Origin: Actinomadura meyerae
GTDB lineage: Bacteria; Actinomycetota; Actinomycetes; Streptosporangiales; Streptosporangiaceae
NCBI RefSeq assembly: GCF_900188445.1
Contig: NZ_FZOR01000006.1
Location: 124,001-188,000 of the forward strand
Direction of reading: 5' to 3'
Length of the DNA stretch: 64,000 nucleotides
Part shown: piece after piece, positions 1-7,309 of the stretch
How the letters are laid out: the number at the start of each line of letters is the position of its first letter
Position numbering within the stretch: the first letter of the stretch is position 1
The notes under the pieces: generated by a model
What the model was told of the DNA's origin: nothing
Databases searched by the model: none
The model's input: the letters and a program-made list of their open reading frames with translations, nothing else
Translations under genes and position numbers: made by a program

Positions 1-1326
1 CTCGTCCAGGACGACGGGCAGAGCAAACTCATCGACTTCGGGATCGCCGCCCTCACCGGGCAGGGCGGCCGGTCGGGAACGCCCGCCTATATGGCTCCCG
101 AACAATGGGCAGGCGACCCCGCGACTCCCGCGACCGACATGTACGCGGCGACATGCGTCTTCGTTGAATGCGTCACCGGCAGGAAACCCTTCAGCGGCAC
201 CACCCTCACCGAACTGAAGGCCGCACACGACGAGGGCTTCACTTCGTTCGAGAGTGTGCCCGAGCCTCTGCACCCACTCGTGCGGCGAGGTTTGGCGAGA
301 AGCCCCGGTGAGCGAGTCTGGAACGCCTACGAATTCGTGAGCGAGCTGGAAGCCGTCGCAGCCCGGACCTACGGGCCCGACTGGGAACGCCGGGGAATCC
401 TGACGCTGGGAGCGATCGCCGCGACGGTGGCGACGGCCGTCCCGCTGGCGATGCTCGGCGGTGCTCTCCTGGCCCCCGGCGCCACCGCGACCGGCGCAGC
501 CGCTTCCACTGCCGCGGGACATGTGTCCGCGGGTCTCGCGCAAGGCGCCACGTCGGTGGACGTGATGGCGAAGACGGGCACCTCCGTGTCGAAGGGCGTC
601 CTGAGCAAGGTCGGCGGCGCGAAGGGCATCGCGGGCATCGGTGTCGGCGGTGTGGGCGCGGTGATCGCCGCCTGGGTGCTCTGGCCCTCTGGTCCGGGCG
701 TGGGCGGTGAGAGCCACGGCGGAATCCACGCCCACTGGACCCGGCCGGGGATTCTCGTGGGGCAGCCGAACATGCCCGCGTCCGAGACGCCCACCATGGA
801 CGTGACCATGACGGTCACCCCGGCGAGGGTGAAGCGCGGCTCGTCGCTGCGGCTCGTCCAGCAGTTCCGGGCCCGATCCCCAGTGGGCGGGAGATACCTG
901 CCCGATGGACGTCGCCAGTGTTACGGCGAACACCCGAACCGCGACGATGTAGCCGGTAATTACAAGTTCGGCTGGCTCGAAAGCGACTCACCGAACGAGT
1001 CCTCACCTGACCTCGCCTTCTACCGCGTACCTCCGGCGAAGCCGAAGCAATTGCCCACCGGAACCGGCGCCGTCTACATCCCGACCGGTCACACGCTCAC
1101 CGGGAAAACAGAGTCCTACGTCAAGGACGACTGCGCCTACCACTCCAAGTGGACCCAGACGTACACGCTCCGGATTCCCGGCCCCAGAACCCTGGCCCCC
1201 GGCACCTACCTCGTGACACCGATCTCACCGATGCGGATCACAGGCGAACGCGAGGGGGTGTCTCAGGAGGCCATGGGCACGGTCAACAAGGGTTCGGCGC
1301 CACTGATCGAGGTACTGGACGACTGA
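1..1326 (+). CDS. Receptor-type Ser/Thr protein kinase, C-terminal part (5' end outside window)
   Basis: The reading frame is already open at base 1 and starts inside a Hanks-type kinase domain: LIDFGIAAL (DFG of the metal-binding loop) is followed by PAYMAPEQWAG (activation segment, APE motif). The kinase lobe ends near base 365. Two hydrophobic stretches follow (about 410-480 and 625-690), separated by an Ala/Gly/Ser-rich segment, and then an approximately 210-residue C-terminal domain with three Cys, probably extracytoplasmic. An internal ATG at 91 lies inside the kinase domain and is not the start. The membrane-spanning layout is that of a sensor kinase; no PASTA repeats are visible. The ligand cannot be inferred. 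Confidence 0.85.
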   Translation, partial: LVQDDGQSKLIDFGIAALTGQGGRSGTPAYMAPEQWAGDPATPATDMYAATCVFVECVTGRKPFSGTTLTELKAAHDEGFTSFESVPEPLHPLVRRGLARSPGERVWNAYEFVSELEAVAARTYGPDWERRGILTLGAIAATVATAVPLAMLGGALLAPGATATGAAASTAAGHVSAGLAQGATSVDVMAKTGTSVSKGVLSKVGGAKGIAGIGVGGVGAVIAAWVLWPSGPGVGGESHGGIHAHWTRPGILVGQPNMPASETPTMDVTMTVTPARVKRGSSLRLVQQFRARSPVGGRYLPDGRRQCYGEHPNRDDVAGNYKFGWLESDSPNESSPDLAFYRVPPAKPKQLPTGTGAVYIPTGHTLTGKTESYVKDDCAYHSKWTQTYTLRIPGPRTLAPGTYLVTPISPMRITGEREGVSQEAMGTVNKGSAPLIEVLDD

Positions 1327-1440
1327 GCCCACCGGCCGTCGCCACCTCACAAAGATCGCGCTGGCAGGAGAACGGATGCCCGGGCTTCTGGGAGATCGTC
1401 GCCGGGTCGCGGCCCTCGCCGGACGCTGATCCTTTTCAGG

Positions 1441-1472
1441 AAGGGCCCCGCTTTTACGGGCGGGCCCCTTTC
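1441..1472. terminator. Imperfect GC-rich hairpin between convergent genes
   Basis: Two GGGCCCC-containing arms (1441-1451 and 1461-1472) flank a short T-rich loop, and the region lies between convergent genes. Pairing needs a bulge, and the right arm overlaps the last codons of the minus-strand gene. It may act as a shared terminator. Confidence 0.35.
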
Positions 1473-2023
1473 AACGTCCCAGCCGAAGTGTCTCCTGCTG
1501 TGGCCAATGCCTCTGCGGGCCGCGCGGACGTGCGGCGGCGATGGTAGGCGAGAGTCGCCGCCCCGACGAGCGGCCCCCACGCCAGCAACGGGGCGTAGGA
1601 CGCAATGCCGAGCGGACCGATGTCCTCGAAGTTCTCGGCCTGCTCAGGACGCTCCTTGCCGATGAGCACGGGTCCCGACTCGACGAAGCCGAACACCGAG
1701 TTCAGCACGCCGTACGCGGCCAGCAGGGTGAGCACCACCGCGGCCACGGCCCACGGGATGACCATCATGCGCACCGGAATCGTCCGCCCGCGCACGAACG
1801 GCACCCATCGGGGGACCGTCTCGCCCCAGGGGCGCACAAGCCCGAGCGCGAGCAGGGCGAAGGCGAAGGACACGACGCTGAGCGCCGGGATATAGATCTT
1901 CTCGCCGAGCGTCGCGTCGGCGGGTGTCAGCGTGAGCCGGAAGAGCGCGGACGGCAGGACGCACAGCGGGATGGCGTAGGCGATCCAGCGGACCGCGCGC
2001 GGAATCACGGGCGCGGAATGCAC
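1454..2023 (-). CDS. Hypothetical multi-pass membrane protein (189 aa)
   Basis: The predicted protein has about four hydrophobic segments (starting near IAYAIPLCVLPSALF and ending near YAPLLAWGPLVGAATL) and an Arg-rich cytoplasmic tail. I do not recognise a family. The GTG start at 2023 is preceded by a good AAGGAG five bases upstream. The frame nevertheless stays open upstream to the GTG at 2329, so a longer 291-residue product is also possible (see the adjoining segment). It is probably co-transcribed with the HATPase gene at 2326-2706. Confidence 0.65.
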   Translation of the reverse strand: MHSAPVIPRAVRWIAYAIPLCVLPSALFRLTLTPADATLGEKIYIPALSVVSFAFALLALGLVRPWGETVPRWVPFVRGRTIPVRMMVIPWAVAAVVLTLLAAYGVLNSVFGFVESGPVLIGKERPEQAENFEDIGPLGIASYAPLLAWGPLVGAATLAYHRRRTSARPAEALATAGDTSAGTLKGARP

Positions 2024-2329
2024 ATCGTCTCCTTGGGGAAATCGGATAGCCCCACCCTCGCCGCGACGCGCGCGCCGCAACTCCCCCGCACGACCGGAGC
2101 CGCTCCCCCACGCGAGGGAGCCAGCCCCGCGGGTGCGCACCACCCTCACCCTGCGCGCCGCGAGCGCATCGGAGAACGGCCGATCGCCGCGCATCGCCGC
2201 CTCCAGCAGCTCCGGCGACGACGCGGAGATGAGCCGCCTTCCCGAGGCCCGCCACATGCCGCACTCCACCGATACGGTCCAGCCGGGAAAGCGCGTCCGA
2301 AGCCGTGCCAGCGCGCCGCCCTCACTCAC
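2024..2329 (-). CDS. Small RFPGW-type hypothetical segment, in frame with the membrane gene
   Basis: A GTG at 2329 overlaps the HATPase stop (GTGA, 2326-2329), which is typical of a translationally coupled downstream gene. The first about 50 residues carry TRFPGWTV and a Trp-Arg-Ala segment. They resemble the small (about 70-90 aa) proteins often found beside HATPase/XRE genes in actinomycetes. It should end soon after LLEAAM, but here there is no stop codon: an Arg/Gly-rich stretch of about 50 residues leads in frame into the membrane protein at 2023. Either this is a fusion, or a stop was lost and translation restarts at 2023. Confidence 0.45.
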
Positions 2330-2706
2330 GCAGATCCGTCGGGCAGGAGCGCCCAGACTGCCTTCCCGCCGCCTCCGAGCGGCTGCGCGCCCCACTCCTT
2401 CACGAGCGCGCCGAGCATCGCGAGCCCGCGCCCGTCCTCGCTCAGCAGCTCGGGCGAGCCCGCGGCCGGCAGGACGTCGGATGAGTCGCACACCTCCACG
2501 ACGGCGCCCCGGTCCGTCTGGAGCAGCCGCACGGTCGCCGAGGCGCTCCCGGTGTGCCGCAGGACGTTGGTGAGGAGTTCCGAGACCACGACCTGCGCCA
2601 CATAGGCGTCCTGCCCCCACTTCTCCAGGACGTCCCCCGCCCAGTCCCGAGCCGTTTTGACCGACTCCGCCCGAACCGGGACGACGATCTCCGCACGCCC
2701 CTGCAT
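2326..2706 (-). CDS. HATPase (RsbW/SpoIIAB-like anti-sigma-type ATP-binding protein)
   Basis: This 126-residue protein is a single GHKL ATPase domain. The N-box is visible as ELLTNVLRH and the G1 box as DGRGLAML, followed by a Gly-rich lid. In this family the domain binds ATP and often acts as an anti-sigma or serine-kinase module. Many actinomycete copies have no known partner. A strong GGAGGTGA lies seven bases upstream of the ATG. It is divergent from the XRE regulator at 2846, with a 139-bp shared promoter region. That pairing recalls WhiJ/AbaA-type developmental loci of Streptomyces. The partner protein is unknown. Confidence 0.85.
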   Translation of the reverse strand: MQGRAEIVVPVRAESVKTARDWAGDVLEKWGQDAYVAQVVVSELLTNVLRHTGSASATVRLLQTDRGAVVEVCDSSDVLPAAGSPELLSEDGRGLAMLGALVKEWGAQPLGGGGKAVWALLPDGSA

Positions 2707-2845
2707 AAACGATCACCTCCGGATTTCCGTGACTCTGTGCACAGAATCCACTGCGAGGCGTAGCGTTACCATGCAAGCTCGGAGACGCACACCAAGGACT
2801 CACAACCACTGAAGAACACTTCAGAAGTACTGGAGGCCCCCCGCC

Positions 2846-3523
2846 ATGGCCAGACGCAAGCCCTCCCCCGCCCTCAAGGCTTTCGGCGCAGTTGTCCGTC
2901 ACCTGCGGGAAGAGGCGAACATCACCCGAACAGAACTCGCCAAGCGAGTAGCGGTGACCCCCTCCTACATCTCACAGGTGGAGAGCGGCCACACGCGCTG
3001 CCGCAAGGACTTCGCCCAGCGCATGGACCAGGCGCTCGGCACGGATGATCAACTCACCGCAGCCTGGACCAAGCACCTCCGCTCCGCGACCTACCCGAAG
3101 TTCTTCGCCGAGTTCTCGGAGGCCGAAGCGTCAGCCGAACTCCTCCGTGCTTACGAGGCCACGTTCGTGACCGGTCTCCTGCAGACAAAGGAGTACGCCC
3201 AGGTACTCCTCCCCTCTCAGAGCACGCTTGACGGGCGGCTGAAACGACAGCAGATCCTCTTCCGCGAGTTGCAGGCGCGTGCACTGAGCGTCAGCGACTC
3301 CTGCGACTTCATACGAAAGGCGAAAGACCGGTGGACGATGCGACCTGGCGCAAGGCGCAGCGCAGCAACGATCACGGCGGGGCCTGCGTCGAACTGGCAG
3401 CGCTCCCGAAGGCGGTGGGCGTGCGGGACTCCAAGGCCCCTGACGGCCCCAGACTACTCCTCCGCCTGGCGGCGTTCCGCTCGCTCCTGGCCGAACTCAA
3501 GCAGCAGCCGTAGCCCCCGGTAG
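2846..3523 (+). CDS. WhiJ-like XRE regulator with truncated DUF5753 domain (degraded)
   Basis: An N-terminal XRE helix-turn-helix is clear at residues about 12-70 (TELAKRVAVTPSYISQVESG), followed by the start of a DUF5753 domain (VTGLLQTKEYAQVLL). After RQQILFRE the sequence jumps to LQARALSVSDSCDFIRK, which resembles the extreme end of DUF5753. About 110-120 residues usually found between these points are missing, without loss of frame. The frame then has no stop where the family normally ends and reads about 65 residues into the DUF397 gene in the wrong frame. GGAGG precedes the ATG by nine bases. It probably no longer senses the normal ligand; DNA binding may survive. Confidence 0.8.
   Translation: MARRKPSPALKAFGAVVRHLREEANITRTELAKRVAVTPSYISQVESGHTRCRKDFAQRMDQALGTDDQLTAAWTKHLRSATYPKFFAEFSEAEASAELLRAYEATFVTGLLQTKEYAQVLLPSQSTLDGRLKRQQILFRELQARALSVSDSCDFIRKAKDRWTMRPGARRSAATITAGPASNWQRSRRRWACGTPRPLTAPDYSSAWRRSARSWPNSSSSRSPR
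3331..3513 (+). CDS. DUF397 protein, copy 1
   Basis: This 60-residue protein has the DUF397 signature: ATWRKAQRSNDHGGACVEL, then GVRDSKAPDGPRLLL, then the AFRSLLAELK tail. It starts at GTG 3331 and lies wholly inside the 3' part of the XRE reading frame, in another frame, because the XRE gene lost its normal stop. DUF397 proteins are small actinobacterial proteins encoded next to WhiJ-like regulators and are thought to work with them. Their biochemical role is unsettled. Confidence 0.8.
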   Translation: MDDATWRKAQRSNDHGGACVELAALPKAVGVRDSKAPDGPRLLLRLAAFRSLLAELKQQP

Positions 3524-3628
3524 GCGCGTAGATCTGACCACTCGACTGGGGTTGACCGCATGCCCGGAAAGCCGGAATCTCAGGCCCACGCTGTGAACCG
3601 GGGCCAACTACGTGGAAGGACTGCCGAC

Positions 3629-3808
3629 GTGGACTGCGTGACCTGGCGAAAGGCGCACAGGAGCAACGACCAAGGCGGCTCCTGCGTGGAGTTGGCCGCC
3701 CTCACCGGGGCTATTGGCGTGCGCGACTCCAAAGACCCTGACGGCCCCAGACTCCTCCTCCGTCCGACCGAGTTCAATGCACTCCTGGCCGAACTCAAAC
3801 AGCAGTGA
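3629..3808 (+). CDS. DUF397 protein, copy 2
   Basis: This 59-residue DUF397 protein shares VTWRKAHRSNDQGGSCVEL and GVRDSKDPDGPRLLL with copy 1. The GTG at 3629 is preferred over the upstream start at 3560. A GGAAGGA lies eight bases before it, and the length then matches the other copies. The leader (GGGCCAACTACGTGGAAGGA) is closely similar to that of copy 4, so gene and leader were duplicated together. Confidence 0.75.
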   Translation: MDCVTWRKAHRSNDQGGSCVELAALTGAIGVRDSKDPDGPRLLLRPTEFNALLAELKQQ

Positions 3809-3926
3809 TCCCCTGACCAGCCGCGTCGCGCAGAGTGCTCGGCCATGACCCGTCTCCGGGGTGGACAAACCGGTGCCATTTATCCACGCTGGAGATTGGA
3901 CCACCTCCCGCAGGAGGAATGTCGAC

Positions 3927-4070
3927 TTGAAGCAAGTGACGTGGCGTAAGACTCTGCGGAGCAATGATCATGGCGGCGCGTGCGCGGAGTCGGCCGCCCT
4001 CATCGGGGCTGTCCTCCTCACCACGGGCGTGTTTAGGGCGCTCCTGACCGCGCTCAAGCAACAGCCGTAG
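3927..4070 (+). CDS. DUF397 protein, copy 3, internally deleted
   Basis: This 47-residue product starts at TTG 3927 behind a strong AGGAGG (3912-3917). It begins VTWRKTLRSNDHGGACAES and ends FRALLTALKQQP like its paralogues. The central GVRDSKDPDGPRL block, the most conserved part of the family, is missing. The reading frame is kept. It may be an inactive remnant or a dominant-negative variant; there is no evidence for either. Confidence 0.6.
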   Translation: MKQVTWRKTLRSNDHGGACAESAALIGAVLLTTGVFRALLTALKQQP

Positions 4071-4166
4071 CCCTCTTTCGCCAGGTGCACAGCCCGGCCC
4101 CCATGGCAGACATGTCATCCCGCAGCCACGCTGAAGTCAGGGCCAACTCCCCTGGAGGACTGCCAC

Positions 4167-4349
4167 ATGGACGAGATCACATGGCGTAAGGCTCGCGGCA
4201 GTGACGACAAAGGAGGTGCCTGTGTCGAGGTTGCGGCACTCCCCGGCGGTGTGGGTGTGCGGGACTCCAAAGACCTCGGCGGGCCTCTGCTTCTTCTCGA
4301 CGTCGGCGCGTTTCGGACGCTGCTGGCCGAGTTGAGGCAGCGGTCGTAG
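4167..4349 (+). CDS. DUF397 protein, copy 4
   Basis: This complete 60-residue DUF397 protein (EITWRKARGSDDKGGACVEV, GVRDSKDLGGPLLLL, FRTLLAELRQRS) uses an ATG start with GGAGG nine bases upstream. It is the last member of the tandem array and ends just before the convergent SRPBCC gene. Confidence 0.8.
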   Translation: MDEITWRKARGSDDKGGACVEVAALPGGVGVRDSKDLGGPLLLLDVGAFRTLLAELRQRS

Positions 4350-4359
4350 GTTCAGGTGG

Positions 4360-4809
4360 TCAGTTGCGGGTGGCGAGTCGTTCGATGGCCTGGAGTTCTT
4401 CGGCGATCTTCGCTAGGGCGGCGTCGGTGTCGTGCGGGCGTTCGGTGCGTCCGTGTTCCAGGTGCGCCAGGAGGGTTTCGGCGCCCTCCGGGCGGGCGGC
4501 GAAGGCGACGACGACCGTGGGCGACTGCATCAGGCACCAGCCCGGACGGAGCCTGGCGTCCATCGCCTCCTCGCGGCCGTCGGTGTGCCGCACCCGCAGG
4601 CTGAGGAACTCGCCGCGCCGCTCGGTGATGTGGACGCGGGCGACGCCCGGTTCGAAGCGGTGGAGGTTGTCCTCCAGGTTCGCGATGACCTGCCACACGT
4701 CCTCGAAGGGGGCGGCGAGGCGGCGCCGGACGACGGCGGCGCCGGGCATGGCGGCGGCGAGGATGTCGAGGCGGTCGAGCGGGTCGATGCCGGCCACGGG
4801 GTCGTTCAC
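4360..4809 (-). CDS. SRPBCC-domain protein coupled to an ECF sigma factor
   Basis: The 149-residue protein shows the START/Bet v1-like pattern: a substrate-cavity start (RRRLAAPFEDVWQVIANLE), a central beta-rich part and a long C-terminal helix (TDAALAKIAEELQAIERLA). The GTG start overlaps the sigma-factor stop (GTGA at 4806-4809), so the two are translationally coupled. SRPBCC proteins bind hydrophobic ligands. Here the gene occupies the place where an anti-sigma factor is often found, so it might sense a ligand for the sigma factor. That role is inferred from position only. Confidence 0.75.
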   Translation of the reverse strand: MNDPVAGIDPLDRLDILAAAMPGAAVVRRRLAAPFEDVWQVIANLEDNLHRFEPGVARVHITERRGEFLSLRVRHTDGREEAMDARLRPGWCLMQSPTVVVAFAARPEGAETLLAHLEHGRTERPHDTDAALAKIAEELQAIERLATRN

Positions 4810-5297
4810 GATTCCCACACCTCCCGGAACGCGGCCCTGGCCCGGTGCAGCCGGGACTTCACGGTTCCCTTCGCGATGCCCAGAGTGGCGGCGATCTCTT
4901 CCTCGCTGAGGCCTTCGCGAGTGCGAAGGACCAGGACGGCGCGCTGGGCGAGCGGCAGTCGCGCCAGAGCGTCGTCGATGTCCACCAGTCCTTCGAGGGA
5001 GGACGCGCCGCGGTCGACGACCGCCTCCTCGGCGGCGGTCTCCGCGTCGTGGCGGCGGGCGAGGCGGATCGCCGTGCGGACGGCGATCGACCGCGTCCAG
5101 GTCATGATCGCTTCCGGGGCGTCCAGCGAGGGCAGTCCGCGGAAGACGGCGAGGAGGGCCTCCTGCATCGCGTCGTCGGCCGCCGCCGGGGCGATCCGCG
5201 CGCACAGGCGGCGGACGTACGGGGCCAGCTCGTCGAGCAGCCGGTCGAGCGCGAGCGCGTCTCCCCGCTGAGCAGCCGCGACGATCTCCGGATCCAC
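4806..5297 (-). CDS. ECF-type RNA polymerase sigma factor
   Basis: At 163 residues it has region 2 (LLDELAPYVRRLCARI through AIMTWTRSIAVRTAIRLAR) and region 4 with a clear HTH (LSEEEIAATLGIAKGTVKSRLHRAR). This is the two-domain ECF layout. No Shine-Dalgarno lies before the GTG at 5297, but an ECF-like promoter lies just upstream and would give a leaderless mRNA. A more upstream start is possible because the frame stays open. It directs polymerase to its own regulon and is probably autoregulated. No classical anti-sigma gene is next to it. Confidence 0.85.
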   Translation of the reverse strand: MDPEIVAAAQRGDALALDRLLDELAPYVRRLCARIAPAAADDAMQEALLAVFRGLPSLDAPEAIMTWTRSIAVRTAIRLARRHDAETAAEEAVVDRGASSLEGLVDIDDALARLPLAQRAVLVLRTREGLSEEEIAATLGIAKGTVKSRLHRARAAFREVWES

Positions 5298-5301
5298 GCC
5301 A

Positions 5302-5332
5302 GGAAGGTTACGCAGAACCTTCCGAAGGTTCC
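5302..5332. promoter_or_regulatory. ECF-like promoter with palindromic operator between sigma factor and oxidoreductase
   Basis: On the minus strand GGAACC (5332-5327) and CGTAAC (5312-5307), 14 bases apart, resemble ECF -35 and -10 elements. The sigma-factor GTG follows about nine bases later. The same bases form a perfect inverted repeat, GGAAGGTT (5302-5309) and AACCTTCC (5316-5323), with a third half-copy at 5324-5332. Autoregulation is inferred. Confidence 0.55.
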
Positions 5333-5376
5333 CCGCCACTTTCCACGACGAGAACACCGAACAGAAGGGATCCGTT

Positions 5377-6519
5377 GTGGCAGCGGAACTGACGATCGTC
5401 GGCGCGGGGCTCACCGGGCTGACCGCGGCGATCGAGGCGGCCGAGCTCGGCCTTCGGGTGACCGTCGCCGAGGCGCATGCCGAGCCTGGCGGGCGCGCGC
5501 GCACGCTGGACGGTCCGTACCGGGCCAACGCCGGGCCCCACGCCATCTACGTGGACGGGCCTTGGTGGACGTGGCTGGAGGAGCGCGGCCTCGCCCCGGC
5601 CGTCGTGGCGGCGCCGCGGGTCCCCGGCCTCATGCGGGCCGGTAGCCGGATCTGTCCCTGGATGAGCGAAGTCGGCGAGGCGGGCGCCGCGCTCCCCGAG
5701 GAGGCACCGGTGGACGAGCCGTTCCGCGCGTGGCTGCTCCGGCACGTCGACGCCGAGACGGCCGAGGCGATCATCGGGCTCGCGTTCGTCTTCACCTTCG
5801 ACCACGATCCCGGACGGCTCTCGGCCGCGTTCGTCCGGGAGGGCCTCCGCCGGGCGCTGGTCGGCGGGGCGCGGTACGTGGTCGGCGGGTGGACGGCCCT
5901 GGTCGACCTGCTCGCCGAGCGGGCCGCTGAACTGGGCGTGGAGATCCGCACCAAGACGCGGGTGTCCGTGCCGCCCGCGGGGCCGGCGATCATCGCGACC
6001 AGCCTCGCCTCGGCGCGGCAGCTCACCGGCGACGCGTCGCTCACCTGGCCCGGTGCCCGCGTGGCGACGTTCGACCTGGGCATGCGGACCGGCGATGGTC
6101 CCGACTGGTTCCGGATCCTGGACCTGGACGACCGGATCTACATCGCCCGCTACAGCATGGCCGACGCGACGCTGGCCCCGCCCGGACGCGAACTCGTCCA
6201 GATCTCCGCCGCGTGCGCGCCCGGGGAGCGGAGAGGCGACGCCGAACGGCGGGTGCAGAGCCTGCTCGACCAGACGTGGCCGGGCTGGCGCGACGCGGTG
6301 GTGTGGCGGCGCGCCGCGCTGCGCACGGAGTGCAGCGGGGCCCTGGACCTGCCGGGGACGACCTGGCGGGACCGTCCGGCCGTCGAGCGCGGCGGCGGGC
6401 TCGCCGTCGCCACCGACCAGTCCGCCGCGCCGGGGCTGCTCGGCGAGGTCGGGATCGCCGCCGCGCGCCTCGCCGTCCAGGGCGGCCGGCGATCGGAGGC
6501 GGCTCCGTCCCGCCTCTGA
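5377..6519 (+). CDS. FAD-dependent oxidoreductase (amine oxidase/phytoene desaturase-like)
   Basis: The 380-residue protein begins with a Rossmann dinucleotide motif (IVGAGLTGLTAAIEAAE, GxGxxG at residues 9-14), then an acidic residue ending beta-2 and the EPGGRART motif typical of flavin amine-oxidase-like enzymes. The C-terminal part (VERGGGLAVATDQSAAPG) resembles the conserved second FAD-contact region. The substrate is not predictable. It starts at GTG 5377 with an AGAAGG-like site. It is divergent from the ECF sigma factor and shares its palindromic control region, so it is a plausible member of that regulon. Confidence 0.8.
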   Translation: MAAELTIVGAGLTGLTAAIEAAELGLRVTVAEAHAEPGGRARTLDGPYRANAGPHAIYVDGPWWTWLEERGLAPAVVAAPRVPGLMRAGSRICPWMSEVGEAGAALPEEAPVDEPFRAWLLRHVDAETAEAIIGLAFVFTFDHDPGRLSAAFVREGLRRALVGGARYVVGGWTALVDLLAERAAELGVEIRTKTRVSVPPAGPAIIATSLASARQLTGDASLTWPGARVATFDLGMRTGDGPDWFRILDLDDRIYIARYSMADATLAPPGRELVQISAACAPGERRGDAERRVQSLLDQTWPGWRDAVVWRRAALRTECSGALDLPGTTWRDRPAVERGGGLAVATDQSAAPGLLGEVGIAAARLAVQGGRRSEAAPSRL

Positions 6520-6582
6520 TGATCTTGACGTCGTAGGGTGCGGTCGGCGGGTTGCGCGGCGGCATGGAGAGGGGGTGCGGCG

Positions 6583-7113
6583 GTGGAGGGGTTCGTTGTG
6601 GTCACCGGAGGCCCCGGGTCCGGGAAGAGCACCTTGATCGACCGCTTGGAGGAGGCCGGATTCGCCCGGTCCCAGGAGGCCGGACGAGGCGTCATCCAGG
6701 ATCAGGCCGCCATCGGAGGCCGCGCGCTGCCCTGGCAGGACGTCGACCTGTTCGCCGAGATGATGCTCTGCTGGGAGATGCGCTCCTACCGCGGCATGGA
6801 GGGGCGGGCGGGGCCCGTCTTCTTCGATCGCGGGATCCCCGACATCGTCGGCTATCTCCGCCTTGAGGGACGGCCCGTCCCGCCGCATGTCCATACCGCC
6901 GCGCGCACCTTCCGCTATCGGCGGCGCGTGTTCATCGCCCCGCCCTGGCCCGAGATCTACGAGCAGGACAGTGAGCGCAAGCAGTCTCCGGCCGAGGCGG
7001 AGCGGACTTACGAATCCATGGTCACGACCTACGCCGAGTACGGCTATGAGCTGGTGGAACTGCCCCGCGTGCCCGTCGAGGAGCGCGTCCGGTTCGTCAC
7101 CGCCCGGCTGTGA
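6583..7113 (+). CDS. P-loop ATPase/kinase-like protein (AAA_28 type)
   Basis: At 176 residues it carries a canonical Walker A, TGGPGSGKST (residues 8-17), and FFDRGIPD, a nucleoside-kinase-like DRG motif. The conserved C-terminal part includes APPWPEIYEQDSERKQS. The length and layout fit the AAA_28 family of small predicted kinases/NTPases. The substrate is unknown. GTG 6583 is chosen because a purine-rich GAGAGGGGG lies seven bases upstream; a longer frame starts at 6538. Confidence 0.75.
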   Translation: MEGFVVVTGGPGSGKSTLIDRLEEAGFARSQEAGRGVIQDQAAIGGRALPWQDVDLFAEMMLCWEMRSYRGMEGRAGPVFFDRGIPDIVGYLRLEGRPVPPHVHTAARTFRYRRRVFIAPPWPEIYEQDSERKQSPAEAERTYESMVTTYAEYGYELVELPRVPVEERVRFVTARL

Positions 7114-7200
7114 TGGGCGCATGCGGAAAAGAAGTCGGCCGCGCGCGGGGTGGTTGATAGATTGCCGGCGGCCGTGTTCTGACGCTTGGAGGTGAGACCC

Positions 7201-7254
7201 ATGAACGCTGTACCGATGTGGGTGCTCCCCTCGTCGTCACGGTCGGGCGGTTGA
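7201..7254 (+). CDS. Possible 17-residue leader peptide or small protein
   Basis: A very strong GGAGGTGA sits six bases before an ATG that opens a 17-codon ORF (MNAVPMWVLPSSSRSGG, then TGA). It lies 55 bases before the hydrolase gene. Nothing in the family databases comes to mind. It could be a leader peptide coupled to the hydrolase, a microprotein, or the remnant of a longer gene cut short by a stop. Confidence 0.35.
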   Translation: MNAVPMWVLPSSSRSGG

Positions 7255-7309
7255 CGTAGGGATCGCCGGGAGCGCCGCGACCAGTCAGGCACTCCTGAAA
7301 GGCACCACC

